Shown here: positions 10,653 through 21,871 of the stretch, piece by piece
How the letters are laid out: each line of letters opens with the position of its first letter
How positions within the stretch are numbered: position 1 is the first letter of the stretch
Source: Strongylocentrotus purpuratus
Taxonomy: Eukaryota > Echinodermata > Echinoidea > Camarodonta > Strongylocentrotidae
Direction: 5' to 3'
DNA length: 64,000 bases
Assembly: GCF_000002235.5 (NCBI RefSeq)
Contig: NW_022145606.1
Span: forward strand, 48,099,274-48,163,273
Made by a program: the position numbers and the translations under genes
Notes under the pieces: model-generated
Seen by the model: only the letters and a program-made list of their open reading frames with translations
The model's database searches: none
What the model was told of the DNA's origin: nothing

Positions 10653-11642
10653 GAGCTAGGCGAGCCATAATGTTTGTTTGACCATGGACCTACTACACGT
10701 GGTTTGACCAAACAGCTGATATCTATATTTCTCTCCTTTACACTCTTTGTATCTTGACTCTCCCTCATCCTCTCGTCTTCCCGTCCTCTCTCACTTTTCT
10801 GTTATCTTTACCTTCATCTCCCTCTGATCCATTCTATATTACGCTCAATTACCATTTCATAAGTATATTCGTCTCAAATCTTCATTGTAAGTTGATAGGT
10901 GTACAGGTGTATCAAATTTTACTCATGTAATTAACTTCACATGTTTATTGACACAGTTTGATCACTCTTTAACCCTTTTCCACGAAGACCTGCGTGTGTT
11001 GACCTGCCGCTGTTATTGCATGTGCATTCAATGTGCAGAATGTCACATGCTGCAGTGGTGAGCCATGGTGTCTGCATGCATGGTGTCTGTCATCACATTG
11101 AGATCAGACCTCATGGCTACAGACTATTATCCCGAAATTGTGTCACTCATCACCATGACTGGATAAAGAGGTATGTCCATCTGGACATGTCCAATTTATT
11201 ATGTCAAGTATTTTACCTCCTACATCGAACACTCTGAGACGTATATTGTTTATTTTGAAGCATTTTCAAACCAATTCAAATTGAAAACTCTCCCGTTGCT
11301 GCTTCTCAAACCTATGATATAAACTTGGAAACCACCTGACGCTACTTACATTACACCTTTAAAGGGCATTCCATGCAACCCTTGTAATAAGGTAATTGGT
11401 ATAAAGCAGAAATTATAAAAAAAAACGAATGGCGAAAGTGTGATATAAATAAATATACTGTATATCTGACCAATTATCAGAAAGTCATGACTGTTTGAAT
11501 ATGAAATCCCTAAGTCTTAGCGAATCTCTAATTAGCAGTTTGGTTTGGTTTGCCGTAGTTGCGAATCTGTCTCACGTTTGTCGTGTACACAAATATAAAT
11601 GATTTAGGCTTTTCTCCTTAGGACCTTCTCCCTAGGGGTACT

Positions 11643-11849
11643 CACTATGAACCTGACTGACAAAGAAAGCGGACAACAGTTCCTCGGATAGACAAAGGAA
11701 CATCCCTTCACTGCTATTATGTAAAAATGTGTAGAACAGGTGTCACATGCATATTCACTTTTTACATAATAGCAGTGAAGGAATGTTCCTTTGTCTACCT
11801 GAGGAACTGTATATTTTGTCCGCTTTCTTTGTAAGTCATGTTCATAGTG
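11643..11849. mobile_element. CACTA-like MITE, second copy
   Basis: 207 bp beginning CACTATGAAC and ending TTCATAGTG, of the same family as 10343-10568. It is followed by an (AT)n run. Copy B lacks it near 56085. Confidence 0.85.
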
Positions 11850-12526
11850 CCTATATATATATATATATATATCATGGATAGCACAGTATAGGTCCTCCGA
11901 AAATAATAGACCCGCTTTATAAGTCTTTCTAATATAAAATCAAATATAAAGTGAAGGGACGTATTTTATGTCTATTCATGCCCAGAATTCCACAAAATTT
12001 GATCACGGTTAAAACACCGATTCCTTGGACTTGCCCAACGGTAACCTCTTACGAATTTGTCATTTGTCCGTCGCTTTGATAGACAACATGAAGGGGGATA
12101 GTTTTTAGATTTAGAATCTTATAGATTGTATAGTCAACGATCGACGATCATTTCATATACCTGCATAAACATTACAAATGACGGTATAGATCTTGATCCT
12201 TGAATCGCCAAAGCACTGAATCCGTAAAAACAGTCTGCTGCTTTTACAAAGTTGTCAACTTTGAATAGTGGTGTGTGTGTGTGAAGTGTTTTCTTTGTAA
12301 TCCGCACTCGCCATTCAGAGGTACTTCAGAAACCCAAGATATACGACGGTAGTTTCTTTACTGACAGGTATAAGCGCGATGTACATGTAGAGCACTTTGG
12401 ACGGTAGGGGGCAACATTCCCATAAGAGTCACGGTGGCATGAATTAAAATGCTGCTTGGGCTTACCAGAACGAGGTCAAACAGATGTTCAATTGAAATTA
12501 AAATACGCGTGTTCTGAACGGTTTAA

Positions 12527-13435
12527 GACCCCGTTCTCACTCACTTTGAAAGTGGTCTTAGTTAGGTTGCGTTTATCTAGCAAATTTTTGGTTAGAATCA
12601 GGTTTCTCAAACGTCTTTCAGGCAAATTTGGAAGTTGATAAACGCAAAGCCTTTTTCAAACGTCTTTAGATATGGGCATATCTAAAGACGCAAAAAGGTG
12701 CGTTTTGAATGTGACATACAGCCAGAATCACGTTTCTGAGAGATCGATAAACGCAAAGCTGTTTTGAACCTCACATACAAATAGGACCCCCAGGTGTTGT
12801 GTACAAGCATGTGTGTGAAGATGACCTCCGAGAAACTGTCTGCTTCCCGGGTCAAAACAGCTGGGCAGACACAAGGCCTTTATTTTGAATCGTGAAGGGA
12901 CGATAAACGCGACATCCCGCAAATCACGATCGTATAGTGGGGTTCGATAGTGGGGTTTGATAGTGGGGTACGATATGTACATATCTAGTGGCAAGCCTTG
13001 ATAAACGCGCCCAATGACCGCTCCAGAGGAACGGGTCTTGAGGAACGGTTTGCGAGCGTTCACACTCCGAGCAGTTTTTTATGGCTCAAACCGCTCCATG
13101 AGTCAAAGTGGTCTTGTTGCTATGGCAGCTCAGGTCAGCAGGTCAATTTTTTCATGCGCGGAATACAAATCGTATGTACCGTACTACATGTTTCGCACGG
13201 AACGTCACTAGCTCACTTCCGGTCAAATTACGCTTCCATTCACATTGCACGTTAGAGCGGTCCAAACCACTCTTAATAAGACCCGTTCCTCAAGACCACC
13301 TCCCGAGGTGCTCTTCTGGAGCGGTCCAGAAGTCCACTTCCTGGACCACTTTGACCGTTCTCACTCACCTAAGAACTGCTCCTGAGGAACGGGTCTTAGT
13401 TAGACCGCTCCAACGAAGTGAATGAGAACGGGGTC
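12527..13435. mobile_element. PIF/Harbinger-like non-autonomous element, copy A only
   Basis: 909 bp with inverted ends beginning GACCCCGTTCTCA and ending TGAGAACGGGGTC. The duplicated target TAA sits on both sides and copy B has one TAA (near 56785). GGAACGGGTCTTG-like words are repeated inside in both directions. Short frames across it resemble no known protein. The 3-bp TAA target supports PIF/Harbinger. Confidence 0.85.
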
Positions 13436-13847
13436 TAAGTCATATGAGAGGGATGTATTATGTTAGAAGTAGCGTGGACGTAGAAGGTCCATGGTAGTAG
13501 GATGGGAATTTGATTTATTTTTTTTAAAGATAAAATGAAAACATGAGGTAGGATTATTGTGAGGTCGGGTTTATGTAAAGTGGGTCGTTACTCAAATAAA
13601 AGCATGGTGATTTTAATTTTAGCCTACAAACTGCAGACTCAAACTCAGCCTAACGCCTTTTGATTGGATGGGGTGAGATTGCTTCCTTAATTTGTTTAAG
13701 AGTAAGCCTGCATGGCATGGGAAGTTTAGGCCGTTTGTGTAATTTGGGGTTTAACAGACGTGTATCAATCAGAGACTATATGTAAGTCTTGAACCGGACA
13801 GAGAGCTGACCGTACCACTGACATAACTGCTGTCTCATGCAGGCTTA

Positions 13848-14739
13848 TACCCCCTTCACATACACAGATTTTCGTTACGAGTTCTTACGGATCGCCAACT
13901 CGTAGTCAATCGCAAATTATCCTTAATTACTCGCTGGTATCCGTAAATAGCTCGTCACAACTCGCAACAACTCGCAAACACTCGTAAGGAACCGTGAAAG
14001 GAAAGCCAAATTGTTTGACATGTCAAAAATTTGTCCGTAAATAACTTGTAAATAGGTTGTAACAATCAGTAACTATCGTAAACCACTCACATCAACACGT
14101 TACCATTCGTAAACTGCTCGCAAGAATCCGTAAATGACTCGTAAAGATTTATTTTGGTCGGTTTACAATTTGTTTACAGATTATCTACGGATTAGTTACG
14201 GATTATTACAAGTGCTTACATGTTGTTTACGATTTCATTTGGGTAGTGTTACAATGGCTTTATGGATTGTTGCGAGTTATTGCGAGCACTTTACGAGTAG
14301 TTACGATTATTTTACAAATAGATACGTATACTTTAAGTATTTTTATACCTATTGTTTACGTTTTTGGGGGAAAGGTATAAAAGCTGCAAATTTGAACACT
14401 TCATTTTCAATTGTTATTTTGGGGTTAAAAATCGTAAGGATTCGTAAATACTCACAACTATCTCGTAACTATTCGTAACAACACGTTAACAGGTCATTTC
14501 TAACACGTAAGGTGCTCATAGTTATCCGTGACAACGTATAACAAATCATGGAATTCTGCCGTAAGTATATCGTAATAACTCGTAATAATCCGTAACAAAC
14601 CGTAAATAGCTCGTAATAACTGGTAACAACTCTTAAACCAGTCGTAAAAGTGGCCAAATTGTAAGGATCCGTGAAAGATCCGTTAATTTGTGCGATCCGT
14701 AAGGACTCGTAAGAAAAATGTGTGTATGTGAAGGGGGTA
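13848..14739. mobile_element. PIF/Harbinger-like GTAA-rich inverted-repeat element, copy A
   Basis: 892 bp, with ends TACCCCCTTCACATACAC and GTGTATGTGAAGGGGGTA, and TTA duplicated at 13845-13847 and 14740-14742. The interior consists of dozens of variants of ACTCGTAA, CCGTAA and AACTCGTAACAA in the left and right arms plus their inverses near the centre. The orthologue is at 57198-58082. No transposase is present. Confidence 0.85.
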
Positions 14740-15254
14740 TTAGGGGATTTATTGTGATTGGGTCGTTACCTGTATTAAGACTGATAAAAGCATGGGTTGT
14801 GATACTAGGTTGAACCAGTGCTCCTGAATATTAAATAGTTGATTAGTTATGAACCTACTTATGATATCGATTTTGATGTGTTATGGATAACATAATAATC
14901 TCTACTTTGAAAGGAGGACGCCTTAAATGTTCCAGCGTGGCAGATTTTATTTAAAATTTGCAGCAATATCACTCAAATCTTTGCACCTTTTTATTATCTC
15001 ACCATGCATTTGATTATTATCCCAGATGGTCTTATAACAGCATACTTTGTTTAGATTTTCTATCTTGTGGACGGGTTATTACCATTGCATTCCCTCCTCC
15101 TGTTCATAGTCTTGCAGATGCCAAAAGTAATTTTCATTTAGTTGAGCCCCCCTGTTAGTTTGTCCTATTCCCAGAATTCACTTCACTCTACCGTATATGA
15201 ATGTATCGAACGTGTAGGTTGATCCAAAGTTGTATATTGGAGGAAAGATAATCA

Positions 15255-15256
15255 TA

Positions 15257-15288
<32 letters not shown>

Positions 15289-15345
15289 CATATCACTCTA
15301 CATATCCCTCTCTCTATATATTATATGTGTGTGTGTGTGTATTTG
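15255..15345. repeat. CT/AT/GT microsatellite, copy A
   Basis: Runs of CT, AT and GT dinucleotides. The matching block in copy B (about 58606-58722) differs in length. Confidence 0.9.
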
Positions 15346-15668
15346 GTTTTTACAGACGTGTATCAATCAGATATGATTATTTACGTATGCTTGTATAAGT
15401 AGATAGTCTTGTAACAAAGGTGCTGTATGTTTTGTTTGTTTGCCAAGCCTAGATCGCCACCCTGTTACAGTTGTCTATGAGTGACTCGATATTTTACAAC
15501 ATATTTAATTTAAGACTGCATATTATTGGGACTCTGTTCTTAATATGTTGTGAACGATATACATATGTGTGTATATGTATTTATACATCTGTATGAAAAG
15601 TATAACATACTTTCATGAATAGTCTTGTAACCAATGTGTTGTACGTCTTGTTTGTTTTTGCATGCCAG

Positions 15669-15827
15669 GACCAGAGAGTCGGAGATGATGGAATGGTGGC
15701 TGACCTGTTACATATGTATGTCAGTATGATGTCTGGATCACACTGCACAGCCACGTGCTACTTTGCTGACTCAACTATGCAGTCAACTAGATGTTCCAGT
15801 GCGCCATGGACGTCGGAATTTATATAG
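15669..15827 (+). other. Exon-like short open frame, copy A
   Basis: A pyrimidine-rich tract and CCAG precede an open frame reading DQRVGDDGMVADLLHMYV and ending at a stop. A shorter, diverged duplicate of this start (near 15445) precedes it. In copy B the frame stays open, but the differences (Val/Glu, His/Gln, Ser/Thr, Trp/Arg) are mostly amino-acid changing. No family is recognised. It may be a non-coding exon. Confidence 0.25.
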
Positions 15828-16088
15828 TCTTGTGAATTCCACAGACCTTTATAGCGAATTGATAGCTTCCTTTGCACTTTGATCACTAACACACTGTGTG
15901 AGCATCTGTGTGCGTCGTTGCCACGTGAGTGTCTCGCACACACAGAGGGTTGTGTGTGCCGTCGCTAGTTGTTATTCAAATTTGCTCAATAGAACCATCG
16001 ATTTCTACGGGGGAAACAGCTACGTACGTGCAACGGGTGCTTAAACGCAACAACTGCTCGGAATTTGGAGTTTATGGCTTGGTAGTTC

Positions 16089-16094
16089 TTAAAG
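16089..16094 (+). promoter_or_regulatory. TATA-like box of U6 gene, copy A
   Basis: TTAAAG lies 28 to 23 bp before the U6 start, where type-3 Pol III promoters carry a TATA element. It is conserved in copy B at 59502-59507. A proximal sequence element is expected further upstream but I cannot identify one by eye. Confidence 0.5.
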
Positions 16095-16116
16095 GGGCTT
16101 GTTCTCAGGTACTTTC

Positions 16117-16141
16117 GTGTTCGCTTCGGCAACACATCTAT

Positions 16142-16173
<32 letters not shown>

Positions 16174-16223
16174 GGCCCCTGCGCAAGGATGACACGCAAA
16201 ATCGTGAAGCGTTCCATATTTTT
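16117..16223 (+). ncRNA. U6: U6 spliceosomal snRNA, copy A
   Basis: A full-length 107-nt U6, the catalytic snRNA that replaces U1 at the 5' splice site and pairs with U4 and U2. It has the 5' stem-loop around CGCTTCGGC, the ACAGAGA box, the U4-pairing segment with AGCATGGCCCCTGCGCAAGG, the 3' segment ending GAAGCGTTCCATA, and a T5 terminator. Compared with vertebrate U6, the 5' stem has U for C and A for G at paired positions, which keeps the helix. It is identical to the copy at 59530-59636. The TATA-like box at -28 and the intact length argue for a real gene rather than a retrocopy. Confidence 0.97.
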
Positions 16224-17028
16224 GCGTTGTAGAATCATTTAATTTCCATAATTTCTCGAAATCCCTACTTAAAACGGCCCAAAACTGACGTTTTAGGCCC
16301 CAAAACGTCTTTAAATGAGTTTTTGCAAAATGAGGGTCTGGAGCAAAGGCTAATCTAACCTTTAATAACATATACAGATGATGGTTAAGAGGAGGGGTCC
16401 TTTAAGGGAAACCATGGTCACACCACAAACCTGTAACGTGCCCTTTAAATGGCCGAAAATCTGTGTTTTTAGCATTACAAAACAGATCAAAAGGTATTTT
16501 CAGAATACTGTCCGGGCAAAAGACTAGTTTCATACCTTTGATATAAAGAATCATGTCTTGCATGGGAACCTTTAAGAATTGAAAAGATGATACCAAACCC
16601 AAGAGACCTACTTGAAAGACCTAAATCGGCCTAACTGCTAAAGTAGGACCAACGGTAGAAACGTAACAATGTTCAGATAAAATTTGCTAATTTACCTTAC
16701 CTCTGTGCATTAGGTCTGGGTGTCTTGTGACTTCGATTTAGACTAGAACTGTCATGTCTTCGTCACGTGATACCAGGCCGACCCTTATGTCTCCATCAAG
16801 GTCAGACTCAAGGTCAAGATCAAGGGATGACATCTTCCTAATGTGATGTCACTGAAGCACCGAGCCATGGATCTGCCGCTGTACCCAACAACTTTCAGTT
16901 TGTTAAAACGTACCTGTACCATGGAAAGGTCAATGACCGATCGAGCTAAGGTGTTTCACGACAGAGACTGAAACTGGAAAACGTTGATAAAGGATAGGTC
17001 CGATGCCGTTTAATAAGATCCAGCTAGA

Positions 17029-17176
17029 GCCCTGCTTCATGAAACTTGTTATCAATAACAAGTTGTAATAAGTGTTGTAATCTACTGAAAGCATGGCTTT
17101 TGATTAGCTTTGAGCAAATTTTGTTGTGATATAAATTTATTATTTGTAAGTGATGACATGTTTTATGAAACAGGGC
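17029..17176. mobile_element. MITE with GTTTCAT-type inverted ends, copy A
   Basis: It starts GCCCTGCTTCATGAAAC and ends GTTTTATGAAACAGGGC. It is about 148 bp, non-coding, and shared with copy B (60442-60590). It is related in style to 25974-26123. Confidence 0.75.
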
Positions 17177-18153
17177 CATGATGTGAAGAAATGCCGATGA
17201 TATACATGTATACAATTGTGCAGGTAGTGATTAGAAACAGAGACTGTGGGAACAGGCCTGAAACAATTATGAATGTACTCACTTTGTGTTATACCTCAAT
17301 AGAAGTTCAACGAACTGGAGTAGAAACATATGCCTGCCTCGCAACAACAAAAAATACCAAGCTGAATTGTGACGGTCAAATGCGTATTCAGATACTGAGA
17401 CTTGGGGAAGATTTTTATTTTGTACACGTTTTACAAGTTTCTTAATTACTCTCTGGTTCTGAAGATAGGAGGTCAGACTAGACTAGACTTTAGAAAGGAA
17501 AATGTATTTTGTTTAAGAGACCTTATATACAATTACCGAGTTGAATGTAGACCGTCAAATAAGTTAACAGTCACAGGGAAATAAGAGAAGAGTCTTTTGC
17601 CAGCTAGGAAGAGGACTGGAATATCCCTTTTACATGAACATGTATTTCCCTGCTCGTAAAGATAGGAAGTCAAACTAGACGATAGGAAAAAGGATTTGTT
17701 GTTGAGACCTAATGGACATCTTTCTTGACAAGGTCTATTGATTAAAAAAAACATATTAGTAGTCATATTTCATGTCTTATAAGAAGAGTAGTGTTAGGGG
17801 ATGTATCGTTTCAGGAAATAACAATTGAATAAACGTACAGTTGTGAGCCCGTCGACATTAAGCTGTCATGTTCGTACTTAATGTTTCTTGTTAAGCTTCT
17901 AGAACACCCTCTGTTGTAGTAGTAGCAGTACATGTAGTAGTAAAAGTAGCAGAAGTAGTACAAAAAGCAGTAGTAGTATCATGACAGAACCATTAGTAGT
18001 AGTGATAGTAGTTGCAGTAAGAGTAGGACTAGCAGTAGTGACTTTTATTTTCGACCGATTGTATGAAACTATATGTAATGTTTATTTTGTTGTAAGCCTC
18101 TTTATGTTTGTAAATAACTTTGTAATTGTATTCTGTTTCACTATTCTCACTTT

Positions 18154-18159
18154 AATAAA
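18154..18159 (+). promoter_or_regulatory. Candidate poly(A) signal, copy A
   Basis: AATAAA is followed within about 20 bases by a GT-rich stretch (GTGATGTGTATGTG). It is conserved in copy B at 61585-61590. It could end a transcript that starts at the leader units, but no such transcript can be shown from sequence. Confidence 0.4.
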
Positions 18160-18445
18160 CGCCTGAAACGTGATGTGTATGTGTTCATTTATTTTGGAGT
18201 GAATTGAAAATAAGCCGGACTCCGGGATAATAAAGGTTAACTTGTGTAAAGCGTAGATCTGTAATTGATACCTATTGTTGAGGGGGGGGGGGGTGATCTA
18301 TTCATGCATCCCCCCTGAAGAATAGGTATTACGTAAGGATTGACGCCCATGGTAACTTGTATAAAGGCTTTGCATGTTACAGCGTACCCGAGAGTCAAAG
18401 TGCTTAATACAGTATTATTATAAGTACATGTATTATTATACATAT

Positions 18446-18449
18446 ATAC

Positions 18450-18492
<43 letters not shown>
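18446..18492. repeat. (GT)n(AT)n microsatellite
   Basis: GT then AT dinucleotide runs. The run is much shorter in copy B near 61890. Confidence 0.9.
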
Positions 18493-18495
<3 letters not shown>

Positions 18496-19030
18496 GTACA
18501 GTGTAAATATTACACTTTATATACATGTACATACATGTTTATAGATATATTCCCCTACCCTTACATTCGTAGGGGGGGACCTCAGATAAGTGTTCCACCT
18601 TCACATCCCCAGTCAGTAATTCTACTGGGAGGAGAGACACGGGGCTCACAGTCACAGTGATAAATTTCCTTTTGTCTCCCATGGACGGGTGACGCAAAGG
18701 CTTGATAACAATAATACTGGAGGCCTATAATTAATAAGCATGATAATAAAAGATCATTGTAATCATATGTTTTGCTATGATAGAAGAGAGGCATTGAAGA
18801 CATTCGATACCAGCATAAAAACTGTTCACTTTTCAATTAAATTATACTTATATATATATATATATATATGCATATATATATAAGAATAAACATAACCGAT
18901 TACGAAAATTTGGGTCATAAAATTGACCAACAAAAGAGAACATTGGGGTATATTTCAGTCAAAAACATGAATTTTAAGACGACTCCCGCATCTTTCACTG
19001 ATCCCATGAATAAGCAAAACTTTATGTATA

Positions 19031-20652
19031 TGTGGGAATGTGGACTAGTTTATGTTTTATGTAGATCGCGGACTTGTCCGATTATGCAAATTAGTTCGCT
19101 ACGCGTGTTGCACATGATTTTGCGGATGAATGATTTATTGTGTGGTACGCCGCCCACGTTAATGTGTTAACATACATGTTAGTATTGAATCACATTCATG
19201 TCACGTTCAATTGCGGAGAGGACGTTGTTGCTGTGCCTGTAGCTGTGTATTACAGAGTCACGCGGTTTCCTTGTTTTAGCGAGGGTTTTGGTTCAACTGT
19301 TTGGCAGTATTTTCGAGTAAGTTATGCTTATTGAAATAGATATTTGGTTTAATCCTGTATCATAGTGAGTGATAATGCATAGTTTGAGGTGGATATAGAT
19401 GTCTGTTTGAAGTAATTATGATGATAAGAATGCCTGTTTATGATGTTGAACAGAAGTTTTGGTTAGGGCATTAATTTGGTCATATTACGCTGTTTATAGA
19501 TAAAATGTCAGAGACATTTGTGCTAAAATTGTTTTATGCAACATTTTCTTTCGTCATATTTCGGAAAAGATATTTTGAGGGATTGCAAAGATAATTTAAG
19601 GATTAATTATCCCATTTTGTATTTCACACACATGTGAAGTAAAAATGTATCTTGACGTTGAGGGCAGTAAGATGTAAATAAGCTAGCAAGATGGCGGCGC
19701 CCATAGTTGATTCCTAGATGTGAGTTGATGATAGTTTTATACACCTTGGGTGTATGATATGAAGAATATTGTTGATATTTTCCTGTGGTGTTTATGTCTC
19801 GCTATTTACTATTAGCTGTAGATGATATGAGAATTTACATTAGTGTGATTTAGAGAGCAAATACTTGTAACTGTTATTGTTGTTACATTATTATAGGGGC
19901 AAGATCAGGACTTGCATGTTGCAGCTTCTGTTGCTGAGCTGAGTTGATTGCTGGTAGTTTCTTGGTGTCTCCCTTTTCCCCTTCACTTCCTTCTCCACTG
20001 TAGTTGAGAGCTTCAGTGGTTTATTGCTGAAGACTTTGGGTATGTTTTAATGATATTCTGGTAAAGTTTGCAACAGACTTTGTGTAACTTTACTCAGTCT
20101 AATATTGCAGTGTGTTTAACAATTTATATGTATATTGATGTTATGGGACAATTTTATATTTGTTCCATCGTATTATAAATACTTAAAGATAAATACATGT
20201 ATTCTTGTTTGTCTGATGCAAGTATGATGCTCTGATTACTGTTTGAGATTCTTACAGCTGATTTGATGTTTAGATATAATTATGTCATTCCAGTTAATGA
20301 TTATAATATTTGATTTCAGTGATTTTACAAGAGAATCAAGATGAAACAGATTTGATTTGGAGATCAAGTTGTAATTACTTAATATGACATTTAATCAAGA
20401 GGATATACAATATCTCTGTTTAGTAATTACTTTGATTTATTTCATTGATATAATCATGTATTTGTGAAGATGACATTTGTAATTGTTTGAAATACTAAAA
20501 CATGTTTTGTTTTATTATTCTGCCAATTGCAGGGTTTTTTCCCGTTTCTGCGTGCATGAATCACCGAGAATCAACGGTTTATGAATTAAAGCACCGGTTA
20601 CGCTAACACACGTTTCCCGAGTTTCATTTATCGTCTCACACGTACTACGACA
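19031..20652. mobile_element. Probable solo LTR, copy A only
   Basis: An approximately 1.6-kb block begins TGTGGGAATGTGG, ends ACTACGACA and is flanked by TATA. Copy B has no such block: CAAAACTT continues almost directly to CACCAAGGCAATG near 62430. TG...CA ends, a short target duplication and no coding region fit a lone long terminal repeat left by recombination. The family is not assignable by eye. It is younger than the A/B duplication or was lost from B. Confidence 0.5.
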
Positions 20653-21019
20653 TATATATATATATGCACCAAGGCAATGTATTACAAAGAGTTGATATTA
20701 ATCGCAACTTATTTGCAATTGATTTCAATCGGAACTCTATTATTTGATTAGAGGACTTGCGATTGATTTGGATCAATCGCAACTCTTTGTAAGCCAGGCC
20801 CCAGATGATAGTGTACATGTAATAATAATGTTGTTTACCTAGGGAAGTAGCCTCATCATCATGAACGCTGTTCTTATAGGGCCGTGCAATTATTACCCAG
20901 CAATTGCCAGATTACACGCGGATGGAGAGTGTCATAATGTGAATACATTTCTTGACGGCCTGAAATTCTAGAACTCGATCTTTAGATTAAGAGTCGAGTG
21001 AATAGACCTCCATAACACG

Positions 21020-21068
21020 ACACATCAACATCTTTTGCCCCCCCCCCCCCCCCCACCAAAAAAAAAAC
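21020..21068. repeat. Poly(C)/poly(A) tract before the U6-derived array
   Basis: Homopolymer C then A runs. Copy B has a longer A-rich version at about 62766-62836 grading into AAT and AAAT repeats. Confidence 0.85.
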
Positions 21069-21130
21069 TCTAAATGTTGACCCACTTTTGACGATCCAGC
21101 CACTGACTGGACGAGTTCATGATTTATTTT

Positions 21131-21871
21131 TGGAACGCTACAGAAAAGATTGGCATATCTCATCCGAATTGGAACGCTACAGAGAAGATTGGCATATCTC
21201 GTCCGAATTAGAACGCTACATAGAAGATTGGCATATCTCGGCAAAATTGGAACACTACAGAGAAGATTGGCATATCTCGGCCAAATTGGAACACTACAGA
21301 GAAGATTGGCATATCTCGGCCAAATTGGAATACTACAGAGAAGATTGGCATATCTCGGCCAAATTGGAACACTACAGAGAAGATTGGCATATCTCGGCCA
21401 AATTGGAACACTACAGAGAAGATTGGCATATCTCGGCCAAATTGCAATACTACAGAGAAGATTGGCATATCTCGGCCAAACTAGAACACTACAGAGAAGA
21501 GTGGGATATCTCGGCCAAATTGGAACACTACAGAGAAGATTGGCATATCTCGGCCAAATTGGAACGCTACAGAGAAGAGTGGGATATCTCGGCCAAATTG
21601 GAACACTACAGAGAAGATTGGCATATCTCGGCCAAATTGGAACGCTACAGAGAAGATTGGCATATCTCGGCCAAATTGGAACACTACAGAGAAGATTGGC
21701 ATATCTCGGCCAAATTGGAACGCTACAGAGAAGATTGGCATATCTCGGACACATTGGAACACTACAGAGAAGATTGGCATATCTCGGCCAAATTGGAACA
21801 CTACAGAGAAGATTGGCATATCTCGGCCAAATTGGAACGCTACAGAGAAGATTGGCATATCTCGGACAAAT
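21131..21871 (+). repeat. U6 snRNA-derived 39-bp tandem array, copy A (about 19 units)
   Basis: The unit begins AAATTGGAACACTACAGAGA, continues AGATTGGCAT and closes ATCTCGGCC. The first 30 bases match U6 (AAATTGGAAC, GATACAGAGA, AGATTAGCAT) with about three changes. Units with GAACGCTAC are closer to U6 than those with GAACACTAC. Every unit keeps the ACAGAGA word or a one-base variant. Because 39 is divisible by 3, several frames stay open on both strands (for example LEHYREDWHISAK and MPIFSVVFQFGRD), but these are artefacts. It lacks the U6 5' stem, the 3' end, the terminator and the upstream promoter. The left flank (GACGATCCAGCCACTGACT) is shared with the array at 62881. Confidence 0.95.

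Noticed and set aside
11016-11237. His/Cys-rich frame conserved between copies (also 55464-55670)
   Set aside because: It stays open in both copies with an in-frame 15-bp difference, but overlapping frames are equally kept, no family is recognised and the copies are too young for conservation to mean much.
15922-15927. CACGTG E-box upstream of U6 as a promoter element
   Set aside because: It is about 195 bp before the U6 start and is changed to CGCGTG in copy B although that U6 is identical, so a required role is unlikely.
21131-21871. CRISPR array or bacterial repeat locus
   Set aside because: Units are contiguous with no unique spacers, the genome is eukaryotic and no cas genes are present.
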